Assembly: GCF_020149915.1 (NCBI RefSeq)
Contig: NZ_CP083760.1
Coordinates: forward strand, 1,178,001 to 1,242,000
Length of the DNA stretch: 64,000 nt
Source of the DNA: Candidatus Sulfidibacterium hydrothermale
Lineage (GTDB): Bacteria; Bacteroidota; Bacteroidia; Bacteroidales; F082
Reading direction: 5' to 3'
The position numbers were made by a program, and so were the translations under genes. The first letter of the stretch is position 1, and every line of letters begins with the position of its first letter. The notes under the pieces were generated by a model, which did no database searches, had not been told where the DNA came from, and saw only the letters and a program-made list of their open reading frames with translations. Positions 33,846 to 42,753 of this stretch are shown here, in pieces.

Positions 33846-36800
33846 ATGAAAATGGTTTTGCATAAAAAGAGTTTGTTTTTTTTCTGGATTATTGGTGCTG
33901 TGGTCTTTTTTTCATGCCGCGCTCCTTTACCTCCCAAGCAAAGATCGGTAAACTGTGGAGCGGAGAAACGGACTGTTGATAAAAAGAATTTTTATGCCCA
34001 AAATGATTCTTCTGTTCTTTTTGGCGGAGGTGAATTGCAAACGGATAAGGAAGCCCATCATGGAAAATATTCGGTGATGACGTTTCCGTCAAAAGTGTTT
34101 GCTTTTACAATACATTTTAAGCCGGTGGTTGGCGACAGCTATTTTCAGGTTTCCGTATGGCGCAAAGGCAAAAACAGTAAATATGGTGCTTTGGTGGCCT
34201 CGGCTAAGAATTCGAAGACATTTTACCTTGCATCGACCGAGCCGGTAGCTAAAGGCAAAAACGGATGGGAGAAATTGGAGCTGAATTTTTTTGTTCCGCC
34301 TACTTTTTCGGGAAAACAATTGTTGTTTTACGTGTGGAATAATAGTGGTCGGGATACGATCTACTTTGATGATCTGAAAATTCATTATCAGCTAAAGAAA
34401 AAATATCCCCATTTTACAGAAAAGCCTTTGGTGTTGGTTTTTGATACTTCTCAGTTCGTAAAACTGGAAAGGATCAGGGAACGAGCTTTCGAAAATGGCA
34501 TATTGCAAACAACACCAAACGATTGGGTAAAAGCCATTGTTTTTGGTGATGGGAAGATCATGAAGGCAAAAGTGCGTTTAAAAGGCGACTGGCTTGATCA
34601 TTTACAAGGCGACAAATGGTCGTTTCGGATCAAACTCAAGAAACATTATGCCTGGAACCATTTGCGAACTTTTTCCATACAAACACCCGAAGCACGTGAT
34701 TACCTGATGGAGTGGGTTTCGCACCGGTTTTATGAAAGCCAGGATATCCTGACCACCCGATATGGTTTTGTTCCCCTTATTCTTAACGAACGGTCTTTAG
34801 GATTATATGCCTGGGAAGAGCATTTTGTAAAGCAACTGGTTGAATCCAGAAAACGGCGCGAAGGTCCGATTGTAAAATTTTCGGAAGATGCTTTCTGGCA
34901 AATGCAGAAAATGGCAATAGCAACCGGGAAATGGCCCTGGTATCCTTGTTTTCAGGCAGCGGTTATTGAGCCGTTTAAAAAGTCGAAAACCATGCGGGAT
35001 AAAGTCTTGCATAAAGAGTTCCTGAATGCATCCCGCCTTATGCGGCAATATAAATTTTCGTTGCAGCCGGCTTCCAACATTTTTGATTTGGAGGCGCTGG
35101 CAAAATATTATGCCATGCTTGAGATTACCCATGCCCGCCATGGTATGCGATGGCATAACCAGCGTTTTTATTACAATCCCATAACAGACCGGTTAGAACC
35201 GATTGCTTATGACGGGTACACCGGACATTTCCGTCCTGATCTTACCATTCATGATAATTATCTTTATCAGGCTTTTGATGATAAAGTGGAAGATCCTCCG
35301 GATGAATTAATGATGTACCGGCTGTTTCACGATGCTGTTTTTCGAAAAAGGTATTGGCATTATCTGAGAAGATTTTCACAGGAAACTTTTGTGGATTCTG
35401 TTTTAGCTGCAGCGCATCATCAGATTGTGATGTACGATTCGTTGATTCATAGAGAGTTTCCGTTGGCAGTATACGACACCAATTTCTTTCGTAAAAGTGC
35501 AGCGCAGGTTCGTCAATATTTACCCGCTTTAAAAGCTTTTGTGGATAAAAAGTTGAATGATCCTGCGTTTCATCTCCGGCAGCAGCAGTCTGTTGCTAAC
35601 GACACGGCTGTTTTTGAAAATACCCCCGATTATTTTGTCAATGCTTACATTCAACGGAAACGGAATGATTCTGCTCTTTTGCATATCGAAAACTATTTTC
35701 CGCGAAATATTATTTTGTTGGGAACCGGCAGGAAAGCCCGGTATGCCGATTTTCATTTTATCCGAATGCCAAAAATACAGGCGTATCACGATGGCCATGC
35801 GGATACGCTGAACATCTGGGCGGATACGCTTGCCCGGTATTTGTTTTTTATGATTAAGGGACATTCGGAAACCTATGTCGCTCCTGTCCGTCCTTGGCCT
35901 GTTCCCCGCGGGTTGACTCCCCGGCAGGAGTTGATGAAAAAGGTGAATTTAAAACGGCCGGTTTTTGCTAAAGTGACCGGAAAAAATATTTATATCAAAA
36001 CCGGAAAAACGGTAGTGAATTATCCGGTAGTTATTCCCAAAGGTTATGTTGTGCATTTTACAAAAGGAACGACGTTAGACTTTGTGCAACATGGTCTTTT
36101 CCTCTCTTATTCACCGGTGGTAATGAAAGGAACGCGGGAGGAACCGGTGATCATAATGTCTTCCGATTCTACAGCAGAAGGCTTTACGCTTTTGCAAGCC
36201 AAAGGCATTTCCGTAATTCAGAATGTACGGTTCAGTCATCTCAATACGCTCGATTATAAAACCTGGCAGCTCACGGGTGCGGTTACTTTTTATGAATCAA
36301 ATGTGCATCTGAAAAATGTGCTGCTCAATAATAACCAATGCGAAGATGGTATTAATATGGTCCGGTCGCAATTTACTTTGGAAAATACACGTTTTGTAAA
36401 TACCTACAGCGATGCATTTGATTCGGATTTTAGCAGCGGGCTGGTGCAGAATTGTGCTTTTTACAAGGTGGGTAATGATGCGCTGGATCTTTCCGGAAGC
36501 CAGATCAGGATTGATTCGGTATATGCAAATCAGGTGAACGATAAAGGGATCAGTGGGGGCGAAGCTTCTCATCTGGTGGTGAGTAACGTGGTGATAAATC
36601 ATGCAAATATTGGGATGGCTTCCAAGGACCTTTCTGATTTGAAAGTTTCTGATAGCTATATTTCTAATTGCCGTTACGGATTAATATTATTGCAGAAAAA
36701 GGCGGAATATGGCCCGGCTACCATGGAAATAAATAACATAAAAATTAGCCATACCCTTACTCACTGGATGATTGAAAAAGGGTCGGTCATAAAATGGGAT

Positions 36801-36851
36801 GGCAAAACGTTGTTGGGTAAAGAAAAAAACCTGGATAAATTGTTTTATTGA
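33846..36851 (+). CDS. CotH-like kinase-fold lipoprotein with beta-sandwich and beta-helix domains
   Basis: A 1001-residue predicted lipoprotein: hydrophobic signal ending VVFFSC, with the lipid-modified Cys near residue 24. About residues 50-185 form a beta-sandwich ending VWNNSGRDTIYFDDLKI. About 190-560 form a CotH-type kinase-like domain (VRLKGDWLDHLQGDKWSFRI, LILNERSLGLYAWEEHF, RLEPIAYDGYTGHF). From about 690 a right-handed parallel beta-helix runs to the end. CotH enzymes can phosphorylate proteins with ATP. A bacterial surface CotH next to a VTC-type polyphosphate polymerase and DUF4956 suggests a shared phosphorylation or cell-wall task. First gene of a three-gene plus-strand operon. 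TAATTTAG, one base off the -7 consensus, lies at 33829. Confidence 0.78.
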   Translation: MKMVLHKKSLFFFWIIGAVVFFSCRAPLPPKQRSVNCGAEKRTVDKKNFYAQNDSSVLFGGGELQTDKEAHHGKYSVMTFPSKVFAFTIHFKPVVGDSYFQVSVWRKGKNSKYGALVASAKNSKTFYLASTEPVAKGKNGWEKLELNFFVPPTFSGKQLLFYVWNNSGRDTIYFDDLKIHYQLKKKYPHFTEKPLVLVFDTSQFVKLERIRERAFENGILQTTPNDWVKAIVFGDGKIMKAKVRLKGDWLDHLQGDKWSFRIKLKKHYAWNHLRTFSIQTPEARDYLMEWVSHRFYESQDILTTRYGFVPLILNERSLGLYAWEEHFVKQLVESRKRREGPIVKFSEDAFWQMQKMAIATGKWPWYPCFQAAVIEPFKKSKTMRDKVLHKEFLNASRLMRQYKFSLQPASNIFDLEALAKYYAMLEITHARHGMRWHNQRFYYNPITDRLEPIAYDGYTGHFRPDLTIHDNYLYQAFDDKVEDPPDELMMYRLFHDAVFRKRYWHYLRRFSQETFVDSVLAAAHHQIVMYDSLIHREFPLAVYDTNFFRKSAAQVRQYLPALKAFVDKKLNDPAFHLRQQQSVANDTAVFENTPDYFVNAYIQRKRNDSALLHIENYFPRNIILLGTGRKARYADFHFIRMPKIQAYHDGHADTLNIWADTLARYLFFMIKGHSETYVAPVRPWPVPRGLTPRQELMKKVNLKRPVFAKVTGKNIYIKTGKTVVNYPVVIPKGYVVHFTKGTTLDFVQHGLFLSYSPVVMKGTREEPVIIMSSDSTAEGFTLLQAKGISVIQNVRFSHLNTLDYKTWQLTGAVTFYESNVHLKNVLLNNNQCEDGINMVRSQFTLENTRFVNTYSDAFDSDFSSGLVQNCAFYKVGNDALDLSGSQIRIDSVYANQVNDKGISGGEASHLVVSNVVINHANIGMASKDLSDLKVSDSYISNCRYGLILLQKKAEYGPATMEINNIKISHTLTHWMIEKGSVIKWDGKTLLGKEKNLDKLFY

Positions 36852-36880
36852 ATTTTATAATTTAGCCAAAAAAGATACGC

Positions 36881-37561
36881 ATGAACGATAAGTGGAACCT
36901 GTTTCAGAAATTTCTGATTACACAAAATCAAAATCTTTCGATTACTGAATTTTTGATAAACTCAGCTGTTATTATCATTTTGATACTGGCACTGGAATAT
37001 ACTTATATCCGTTGTGCCCGGAGCATTTCGAACCGGCGACAGTTTGCGGGCGTTTTTTTACTTATTGCCTTTACTACAATGCTCATTATTACGATTGTAA
37101 AATCGTCCTTGGCTTTGTCGTTGGGTTTGGTAGGCGCACTTTCCATTGTGCGGTTCCGTGCAGCGATCAAAGAGCCGGAAGAACTGGCTTATTTGTTTCT
37201 GGCCATCTCTATCGGGCTTGGATTAGGGGCCAACCAAACGCTGATCACCGCTGTGGCAACCGCTGTGGCGCTGGTGATTATCTGGGGAAGACATCTTTTT
37301 CGTTATAAAAAAACCTATCAAAATGTTCATTTGAATTTTTCTGCAAAAGCAGGAGATGCCGAGTTAAAAGAGGTAACTGCTCTGGTGCAGGAAGTTTTTG
37401 GGAAATATGTCCTTACCCGTTATGATGAAAATGGTCAGGTAATGGAAGCTTCGTTCGTCATTGATACGCCAAATGCAGAAAAATTACAGACCTTTAAAGA
37501 GAAGGCGGATAAGTTTGGGAAAGCGTTGCGTATTTCTTTTGTGGAGAGTAAATCTTTTTAA
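36881..37561 (+). CDS. DUF4956 domain-containing membrane protein
   Basis: A 226-residue protein with four hydrophobic segments between about residues 20 and 145. The family signature is between them (SLALSLGLVGALSIVRFRAAIKEPEELAYLFLAISIGLGLGANQ, given here in part: VGALSIVRFRAAIKEPEEL). A cytoplasmic C-terminal alpha/beta domain of about 75 residues follows. DUF4956 proteins have unknown function and recur beside VTC-domain polymerases and CotH proteins. It lies 29 bases after the CotH-like gene and 17 before the VTC gene. A TAATTTAG stretch at 36858-36865 could be an internal weak promoter. Confidence 0.88.
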   Translation: MNDKWNLFQKFLITQNQNLSITEFLINSAVIIILILALEYTYIRCARSISNRRQFAGVFLLIAFTTMLIITIVKSSLALSLGLVGALSIVRFRAAIKEPEELAYLFLAISIGLGLGANQTLITAVATAVALVIIWGRHLFRYKKTYQNVHLNFSAKAGDAELKEVTALVQEVFGKYVLTRYDENGQVMEASFVIDTPNAEKLQTFKEKADKFGKALRISFVESKSF

Positions 37562-37578
37562 TCTACGAATGCCATCTT

Positions 37579-38280
37579 ATGTTTTTCCCCGAATTTGATT
37601 TGAAGAATAGCCGCTATGAGCGAAAATATCTGATTAGTGATATGCAACGGGCTGCCGTACAGCAGCAAATCCGGCTTCATCCGGCATCTTTCAGCCCGAT
37701 CTTTTATCCACGTTATATTAACAACATTTATCTTGATACCGCCGGACTGGATGCTTTTTATGAAAATCTGGCAGGGCACGGAAAGCGAAAAAAAGCCCGG
37801 ATACGTTGGTATGGCGATATGATGGGGAAAGTGTCAAAACCCGTTTTGGAATTTAAAATTAAAGAGGGGATGCTGGGAAACAAACTTCTGTTTCCATTGC
37901 AGCCTTTTGAAATGGATGAAAATTTTAATGCGGAAATGTTGCGGGATGTTTTCCTGCATTCCTCTTTGCCTGACTGGGCATTGGAATCGGTGCTGAAACA
38001 AAAACCATCTCTTGTAAATCGATACAAACGAACGTACTATGCAACATTTGATGGTAAATTCAGGCTGACATTGGATGAAGAACTCAGCTATTTTGCTGTG
38101 GGACCGGCTCCCAATTATTTTCTGGAAAAGTATGTAAGCCGCGATTTGGTGGTAGAGCTAAAATACGCTTACGCTGATTACCGTGAAGCAGTAAGTATTG
38201 CCGATTTTCTTCCTTTCCGGTTGACAAAAAGTTCGAAATATGTTACTGGCATCGGAATGATTTTTTCGATACCGGTTTGA
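37579..38280 (+). CDS. VTC domain-containing protein (polyphosphate polymerase-like)
   Basis: A 233-residue soluble protein with the tunnel-fold signature of VTC4/triphosphate-tunnel enzymes. Charged strands line the tunnel: RYERKYLIS near the N-terminus, KKARIRWYGDMMG, PVLEFKIKEGM, VNRYKRTYYATFDGKFRLTL and LVVELKYAYAD. In yeast VTC4 this domain makes polyphosphate from ATP. There are no membrane segments, so the adjacent DUF4956 protein probably recruits it to the membrane. Whether this protein makes polyphosphate, or uses it or a nucleotide for another transfer together with the CotH-like protein, cannot be told from sequence. Last gene of the operon. Confidence 0.88.
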   Translation: MFFPEFDLKNSRYERKYLISDMQRAAVQQQIRLHPASFSPIFYPRYINNIYLDTAGLDAFYENLAGHGKRKKARIRWYGDMMGKVSKPVLEFKIKEGMLGNKLLFPLQPFEMDENFNAEMLRDVFLHSSLPDWALESVLKQKPSLVNRYKRTYYATFDGKFRLTLDEELSYFAVGPAPNYFLEKYVSRDLVVELKYAYADYREAVSIADFLPFRLTKSSKYVTGIGMIFSIPV

Positions 38281-38376
38281 CACTTGAAAAATACGGTGTG
38301 CGCTATCCCTGTTTTTCGCTTTCAGGAAAATGATGATCACAAAGTAAAATGAAAAAAAGTTCTCCCTTTACCCTTT

Positions 38377-40029
38377 TTATTGTGCAAGCTTTGATCCGGT
38401 ATCGGGCGAAAGCGTATCCGCAGGAAATCTTTTGGAAATCCGGATTTGATAAATGGCTTCCCCGTTTTCCGGATTTTCAAAAACCGGTTTCTTTTGCATC
38501 GAGTATCCCGGAAAACGATGAAACAACTTGTTTTCGGTACGTTTAAAGAGAGCATCTGTATTTTTCTGCAAATAAAGATAAACCGGTTTTCCGGAAACGG
38601 CAATGCTGTCCGGGTTAAACGGTTTTCCCCAGTATTTTAGCGAATTGTCCCATGTAAAATACTGATATGTATCCGGATAAAGTTTATTCAGCTTTTCTCT
38701 CGCCCCGGGCCAGTTTTTTCCGGCCACGCAAAAACTGTACATCACGGCATAAGCCTGAAACGGACATCCGTAATCCTGCGATACAATAATTTTGTAACTG
38801 TCAGAAGGCAGCGTTTTTACAAAAGCAGCCGTTTTTTCCCGTGCTGCCATTTGTGCACCGATGTATTTGGAAGTATAACGGGCTTCCGGCACCATTTTTG
38901 CCAACCGGAAACCAAGTATCAGCATCAGGAAAACCGGAAAGAAAACCGTTACAACTTTCTTTTTGAAAAAAGTTGCCAGCATTTCCAAATCCATGATTAA
39001 AATAAACGGGAAAAACAACAATGCCGGAACAAAATAACGCATCTGATAATGTTTTCCCATGATGAAAATCATTCCGAGAAAGGCAACCGTCAGCCCTAGG
39101 CCGATGCGGAAAAGAGGTTCTTTTGATTTTTTAAGGACAAGAAAAACCACCAGCAGGCCGGCCAAAACGAAGAAAGCAATAAAAAACAGTTTTTGGGCGA
39201 CAAAAAGCGTTTGCAGATTTTTCACAAACAGTCCCGTATCCAAAATGTGGCTGCTGCCCGTCTGATAAGCACCGCTGTGCACAAAAATACCGGTCATCCA
39301 ACGGCGGAATTTCCCAAACTGAAATAATACCGGAAGCGCCAATACAAAAAAGAAAACCACCGTCAGTAAAAGATATTTCAGCTTGTTTCTTTTTTTGCGG
39401 ATCAAAAACAGGGGAACCAGCAAAAACGGAATAAAAGTCATTTTTAATGCCATGCCGAAAGCCACGGCAAATGCGTACGGAACAACATATTCTTTTCCGT
39501 TTTTCTTGTCTGAATACATTTCGCTGAAAAATAGTGCGATAAGAATAAAAACCGGAATTACGAACAACAGCTCGGGATAAATCCGTCCGATAATGTCGTA
39601 CCAGATTTTCAGCAGGAAAGGAGCCGTTTGAACCGACAGAGCATACACCACATTGCCGGTAATTTTCAAAACCGTTTTCCCAAGCCAAAGTAAAAAAGCA
39701 GCAATTACAAGCGTTATCATCAAATTGGCCACCGAGAGATACAAATCCGAATGTAAGATGACATCCTGAAAATAAGCCAGTTTATGTGGCCTGAAAAAAT
39801 ATACCGATTTAAATACAATGGCTAAAAGAAATTGCAGCGGACTGCCGGGATGGTCGATATTGGCCTGGCCGAATTTTCCGACGGAAATACACAACCCACT
39901 CAAAAAATGCAGATAATCCGGGTCAACCGAACGCAACGACAAATTCCCGAATATCTGCCGGAAATAAAATCCCAGCAAAAGATAAAGGACAGGAAAAAAG
40001 TAGAGCAAATTTCGGTATCGGTTTTTCAT
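38377..40029 (-). CDS. GT-C-like polytopic membrane glycosyltransferase (putative)
   Basis: A 550-residue protein with an N-terminal helix, then the acidic outward loop RSVDPDYLHFLSGLCISV, and about ten further membrane segments to residue 390. A soluble C-terminal domain of about 150 residues contains a Cys pair region (YGCPFQAYAVMYSFCV). Overall architecture is like GT39-type transferases, but no named family was identified with confidence. Convergent with the CotH/DUF4956/VTC operon, 96 bases away. Its own promoter has a TAAATTTG element. It is the third GT-C-like protein within 11 kb, suggesting a locus for surface glycan or protein glycosylation. Confidence 0.6.
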   Translation of the reverse strand: MKNRYRNLLYFFPVLYLLLGFYFRQIFGNLSLRSVDPDYLHFLSGLCISVGKFGQANIDHPGSPLQFLLAIVFKSVYFFRPHKLAYFQDVILHSDLYLSVANLMITLVIAAFLLWLGKTVLKITGNVVYALSVQTAPFLLKIWYDIIGRIYPELLFVIPVFILIALFFSEMYSDKKNGKEYVVPYAFAVAFGMALKMTFIPFLLVPLFLIRKKRNKLKYLLLTVVFFFVLALPVLFQFGKFRRWMTGIFVHSGAYQTGSSHILDTGLFVKNLQTLFVAQKLFFIAFFVLAGLLVVFLVLKKSKEPLFRIGLGLTVAFLGMIFIMGKHYQMRYFVPALLFFPFILIMDLEMLATFFKKKVVTVFFPVFLMLILGFRLAKMVPEARYTSKYIGAQMAAREKTAAFVKTLPSDSYKIIVSQDYGCPFQAYAVMYSFCVAGKNWPGAREKLNKLYPDTYQYFTWDNSLKYWGKPFNPDSIAVSGKPVYLYLQKNTDALFKRTENKLFHRFPGYSMQKKPVFENPENGEAIYQIRISKRFPADTLSPDTGSKLAQ

Positions 40030-40079
40030 AAATTTGGATAATGGACTTCTTTCAAAGAAAAAAGATTGCTATTTTCTGA

Positions 40080-40087
40080 CAAATTTA
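40080..40087 (-). promoter_or_regulatory. TAnnTTTG -7 promoter element for the 38377-40029 gene
   Basis: Reads TAAATTTG on the minus strand, about 50 bases before the ATG at 40029. Confidence 0.5.
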
Positions 40088-40119
40088 GAAAAAGATTGCC
40101 GTTTTAACCCTATTAAAAC

Positions 40120-40154
40120 AACAAAGCCTGCCAAATAAGGTGACAGGCTTTGTT
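40120..40154 (-). terminator. Hairpin terminator after the GAPDH gene
   Basis: An 11-bp stem (40120-40130 with 40144-40154) plus two further pairs beyond a mismatch. On the minus strand it is followed by a T-rich run, downstream of the GAPDH stop. Confidence 0.75.
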
Positions 40155-40171
40155 ATCGAAGAAAGATAATC

Positions 40172-41635
40172 CTAATAATATGTCGGACGCAGAACTCCGC
40201 CAATAAGCTTGGCTACCCGGATAACCTGAATGGCATAACCAAATTCGTTATCGTACCAAACATAAATGGTGATGGTTTTTTTATCCTGCGAGATTTTGGT
40301 TGCCGGGCTGTCGAAAATAGCGGTGGCCGGTTCGCCTACAAAATCAGAAGAAACCGCATCGTTAGAAGTGGAATACTTGATCTGCCGTACCAGGTCACCT
40401 TCGAGCGATGCCTTCCGCATGAGTTCGTTCACCTCTTCTATTGACGTTTCCCGTTTCAGTTCCAGAGTCATAATCACCAGCGAAACATTGGGGGTGGGCA
40501 CGCGGATGGCGTTGCCGGTAAGTTTCCCTTTCAACGATGGGATGGCTTTGGATACCGCACTGGCAGCACCGGTTTCGGTAATGACAAGATTGAGTGGGGC
40601 GCCTCTTCCCCGGCGGTATTTTTTATGGAAGTTGTCCAGCAGGTTCTGGTCGTTGGTGTACGAATGAACGGTTTCGAGATGACCTTTTTCAATGCCGAAA
40701 TGTTTTTCGATGAGCCACAAAACCGGCGTGGCGGCATTGGTGGTACACGAAGCAGCTGAAAAAACCCGTTCGTTTTTCACTTCCACCTCTTTGTCGTTTA
40801 TTCCGTACACGATGTTGGGAATGTCACCTTTTCCGGGGGCCGTCAGCAGTACTTTGTCCACGCCTTTGGCTTTCAGATGCCGGCTTAGTCCTTCCCTGTC
40901 GCGGAAAACGCCGGTGTTGTCAATCAGAATAGCATTTTCGATGCCATATTCGGTATAATCAAGCTCTTCGGGATTGGAAGCGGCCAGCATTAGCACTTTA
41001 TGGCCGTTGATGTAGATGGTTTTTTCTTCGAGATTTTCGATGGCTACCCCCCGGAACGGACCGTGTACCGAGTCGTGCCGGAAAAGAGAAGCTCTTTTGA
41101 TGATGTGCAAATCGTCGTTGCCGCGGGTCACTATGGCACGAACCCGCAACTGGTTTCCGTTGCCCTGGATGATAAGCTGCCGGGCCAGCAAACGACCGAT
41201 ACGTCCAAATCCGTAAAGAATAACATCGCGCGGTTTAAAGGGTTTTATTTTCGACTTCTTAAGGTGTTTGAGCTTGTAATTGATAAAGTCTTCTTCGTCC
41301 AGAAAGTTTTTCCGCTCTTCGAGCCACTCGCGGTTTAACCGGCCAATATCGATACGCGACTGACCGATGTCGGAATGCAGAATGGCTTTGGCCAGCTTGA
41401 GCGAATCTTTGATGTGCAACGGGCGGTCGATAATGTTTTCGGCATACGAATGCTTATACAAAATCACACTGGCACTCCGGTCGATTAACTGATCGCGAAA
41501 CAACGCCAGCTCAATGGATTTGTCGTAAAACAATTTGTACACCACACTGATGAACTCATTGGCCAGTTTTTCCTGATATGACCAGTCGTTCAGGGAACTT
41601 TCGTAGTTCCCGTTCATGTCTTTTTTTGGGGTCAT
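40172..41635 (-). CDS. gap: Glyceraldehyde-3-phosphate dehydrogenase, long form
   Basis: A 487-residue GAPDH, about 130-150 residues longer than the usual 335. The NAD(P)-binding GFGRIGRLLARQ is at 142 onward, catalytic Cys297 lies in SAASCTTNAA, the catalytic His in HSYTNDQNLLDN, and WYDNEFGYA near the C-terminus. The extra N-terminal part is helical and charged, with no recognised domain. It oxidises glyceraldehyde-3-phosphate with phosphate in central carbon metabolism. Long forms occur in this phylum and may serve gluconeogenesis or NADPH supply, which sequence alone cannot decide. The start is ATG 41635; ATG 41617 is also possible. Confidence 0.93.
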   Translation of the reverse strand: MTPKKDMNGNYESSLNDWSYQEKLANEFISVVYKLFYDKSIELALFRDQLIDRSASVILYKHSYAENIIDRPLHIKDSLKLAKAILHSDIGQSRIDIGRLNREWLEERKNFLDEEDFINYKLKHLKKSKIKPFKPRDVILYGFGRIGRLLARQLIIQGNGNQLRVRAIVTRGNDDLHIIKRASLFRHDSVHGPFRGVAIENLEEKTIYINGHKVLMLAASNPEELDYTEYGIENAILIDNTGVFRDREGLSRHLKAKGVDKVLLTAPGKGDIPNIVYGINDKEVEVKNERVFSAASCTTNAATPVLWLIEKHFGIEKGHLETVHSYTNDQNLLDNFHKKYRRGRGAPLNLVITETGAASAVSKAIPSLKGKLTGNAIRVPTPNVSLVIMTLELKRETSIEEVNELMRKASLEGDLVRQIKYSTSNDAVSSDFVGEPATAIFDSPATKISQDKKTITIYVWYDNEFGYAIQVIRVAKLIGGVLRPTYY

Positions 41636-41685
41636 TGTCCATTAAAATTTAAAAAAGGTGAGTATTTAAGAAATAAGCTGTCGGA

Positions 41686-41693
41686 CAAATATA
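41686..41693 (-). promoter_or_regulatory. TAnnTTTG -7 promoter element for the GAPDH gene
   Basis: Reads TATATTTG on the minus strand, about 50 bases before the GAPDH ATG. Confidence 0.6.
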
Positions 41694-41750
41694 CGGGATT
41701 TTTTCTCAAACTCAGGAAAAAGAAGAACAGAATAATTAGTGGAAAAATGA

Positions 41751-41780
41751 AAAAAGGCATCTCCGCAGAGATGCCTTTTT
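41751..41780 (-). terminator. Rho-independent terminator after rpoD
   Basis: Perfect 13-bp stem (41751-41763 with 41768-41780), loop CGCA. The A-rich left arm gives a U run on the minus-strand transcript, 22 bases after the rpoD stop. Confidence 0.9.
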
Positions 41781-41801
41781 AAGATACTGGTTCAATAATT
41801 T

Positions 41802-42668
41802 TTATTGTCCAAGATAAGCTTTCAGCAACCGGCTGCGGGAGGTGTGCCGCAGACGCCGGATGGCTTTTTCTTTAATTTGCCGCACCCTTTCCCGGGTGAG
41901 GTCAAACTTGGCACCAATTTCTTCCAGCGTTAGTCCGTGATTCATCCCGATACCATAATACAGGTTAATCACATCGCGCTCTTTTTCACTCAAAGTAGAG
42001 AGTGAACGTTCAATTTCTCTTCGCAGCGATTCCTGCATCAACTCTTCATCGGTACTTTTTGAATCTTCGGGAGACATCAGATCGATCAGGGTAGTGTCTT
42101 CGTCCGGAATCACGGGAGCATCCATGGATACCGAACGGGTAGAGATCTTCAGCGCCGAGTCGATCTTGTCTTCCGGCAACTCCATCTCTTTGGCAATTTC
42201 ACTGGCTGACGGGGGACGTTCATATTCCTGTTCCAGTTTGTTGCTGATCTTTTTGATTTTGTTCAGCGAACCGACCTGGTTCAGGGGAAGTCTTACAATT
42301 CTGGATTGTTCAGCCAATGCCTGTAAAATGGATTGCCGAATCCACCATACCGCATAAGAGATGAATTTAAAACCGCGGGTTTCATCAAACCGGCGGGCGG
42401 CCTTGATAAGTCCCACGTTTCCCTCATTAATTAAATCGGGTAAACTCAGCCCCTGGTTTTGGTATTGTTTGGCTACCGAAACCACAAACCGGAGATTGGC
42501 ATTTACCAGTTTTTCCAGTGCTTTTTCGTCGCCTGCTTTGATCCGCCGTGCCAGTTCTACTTCTTCTTCGGCCGTAATGAGTTCCTCACGACCAATTTCC
42601 TGAAGATATTTGTCTAAGGAAGCTGTGTTCCTATTGGTAATTGATTTTACTATTTTAAGCTGTCTCAT
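41802..42668 (-). CDS. rpoD: Primary RNA polymerase sigma factor (sigma-70, Bacteroidota short form)
   Basis: A 288-residue group 1 sigma factor that starts [18 protein letters not shown], as Bacteroidota RpoD does. Region 1.2 [16 protein letters not shown], region 2 ([39 protein letters not shown]), region 3 ([14 protein letters not shown]) and region 4 ([24 protein letters not shown]) are visible. The long N-terminal region of proteobacterial RpoD is missing, as is normal here. It directs transcription from the TAnnTTTG promoters seen throughout the window. Transcribed alone; its own -7 element is not obvious. Confidence 0.96.
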   Translation of the reverse strand: MRQLKIVKSITNRNTASLDKYLQEIGREELITAEEEVELARRIKAGDEKALEKLVNANLRFVVSVAKQYQNQGLSLPDLINEGNVGLIKAARRFDETRGFKFISYAVWWIRQSILQALAEQSRIVRLPLNQVGSLNKIKKISNKLEQEYERPPSASEIAKEMELPEDKIDSALKISTRSVSMDAPVIPDEDTTLIDLMSPEDSKSTDEELMQESLRREIERSLSTLSEKERDVINLYYGIGMNHGLTLEEIGAKFDLTRERVRQIKEKAIRRLRHTSRSRLLKAYLGQ

Positions 42669-42753
42669 AATGGTTTAGTTCGTTTTAGATTTGTATTTAC
42701 GTGAATTGTTGTGAAAAGTTTCGCAATTTATTTAAAAAAATTCTAAATTGTTT

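Noticed and set aside
40020-40060. Candidate tRNA or small RNA in the gap between the GT-C gene and GAPDH
   Set aside because: No tRNA-like cloverleaf or CCA end, and the region is accounted for by a promoter and a terminator.
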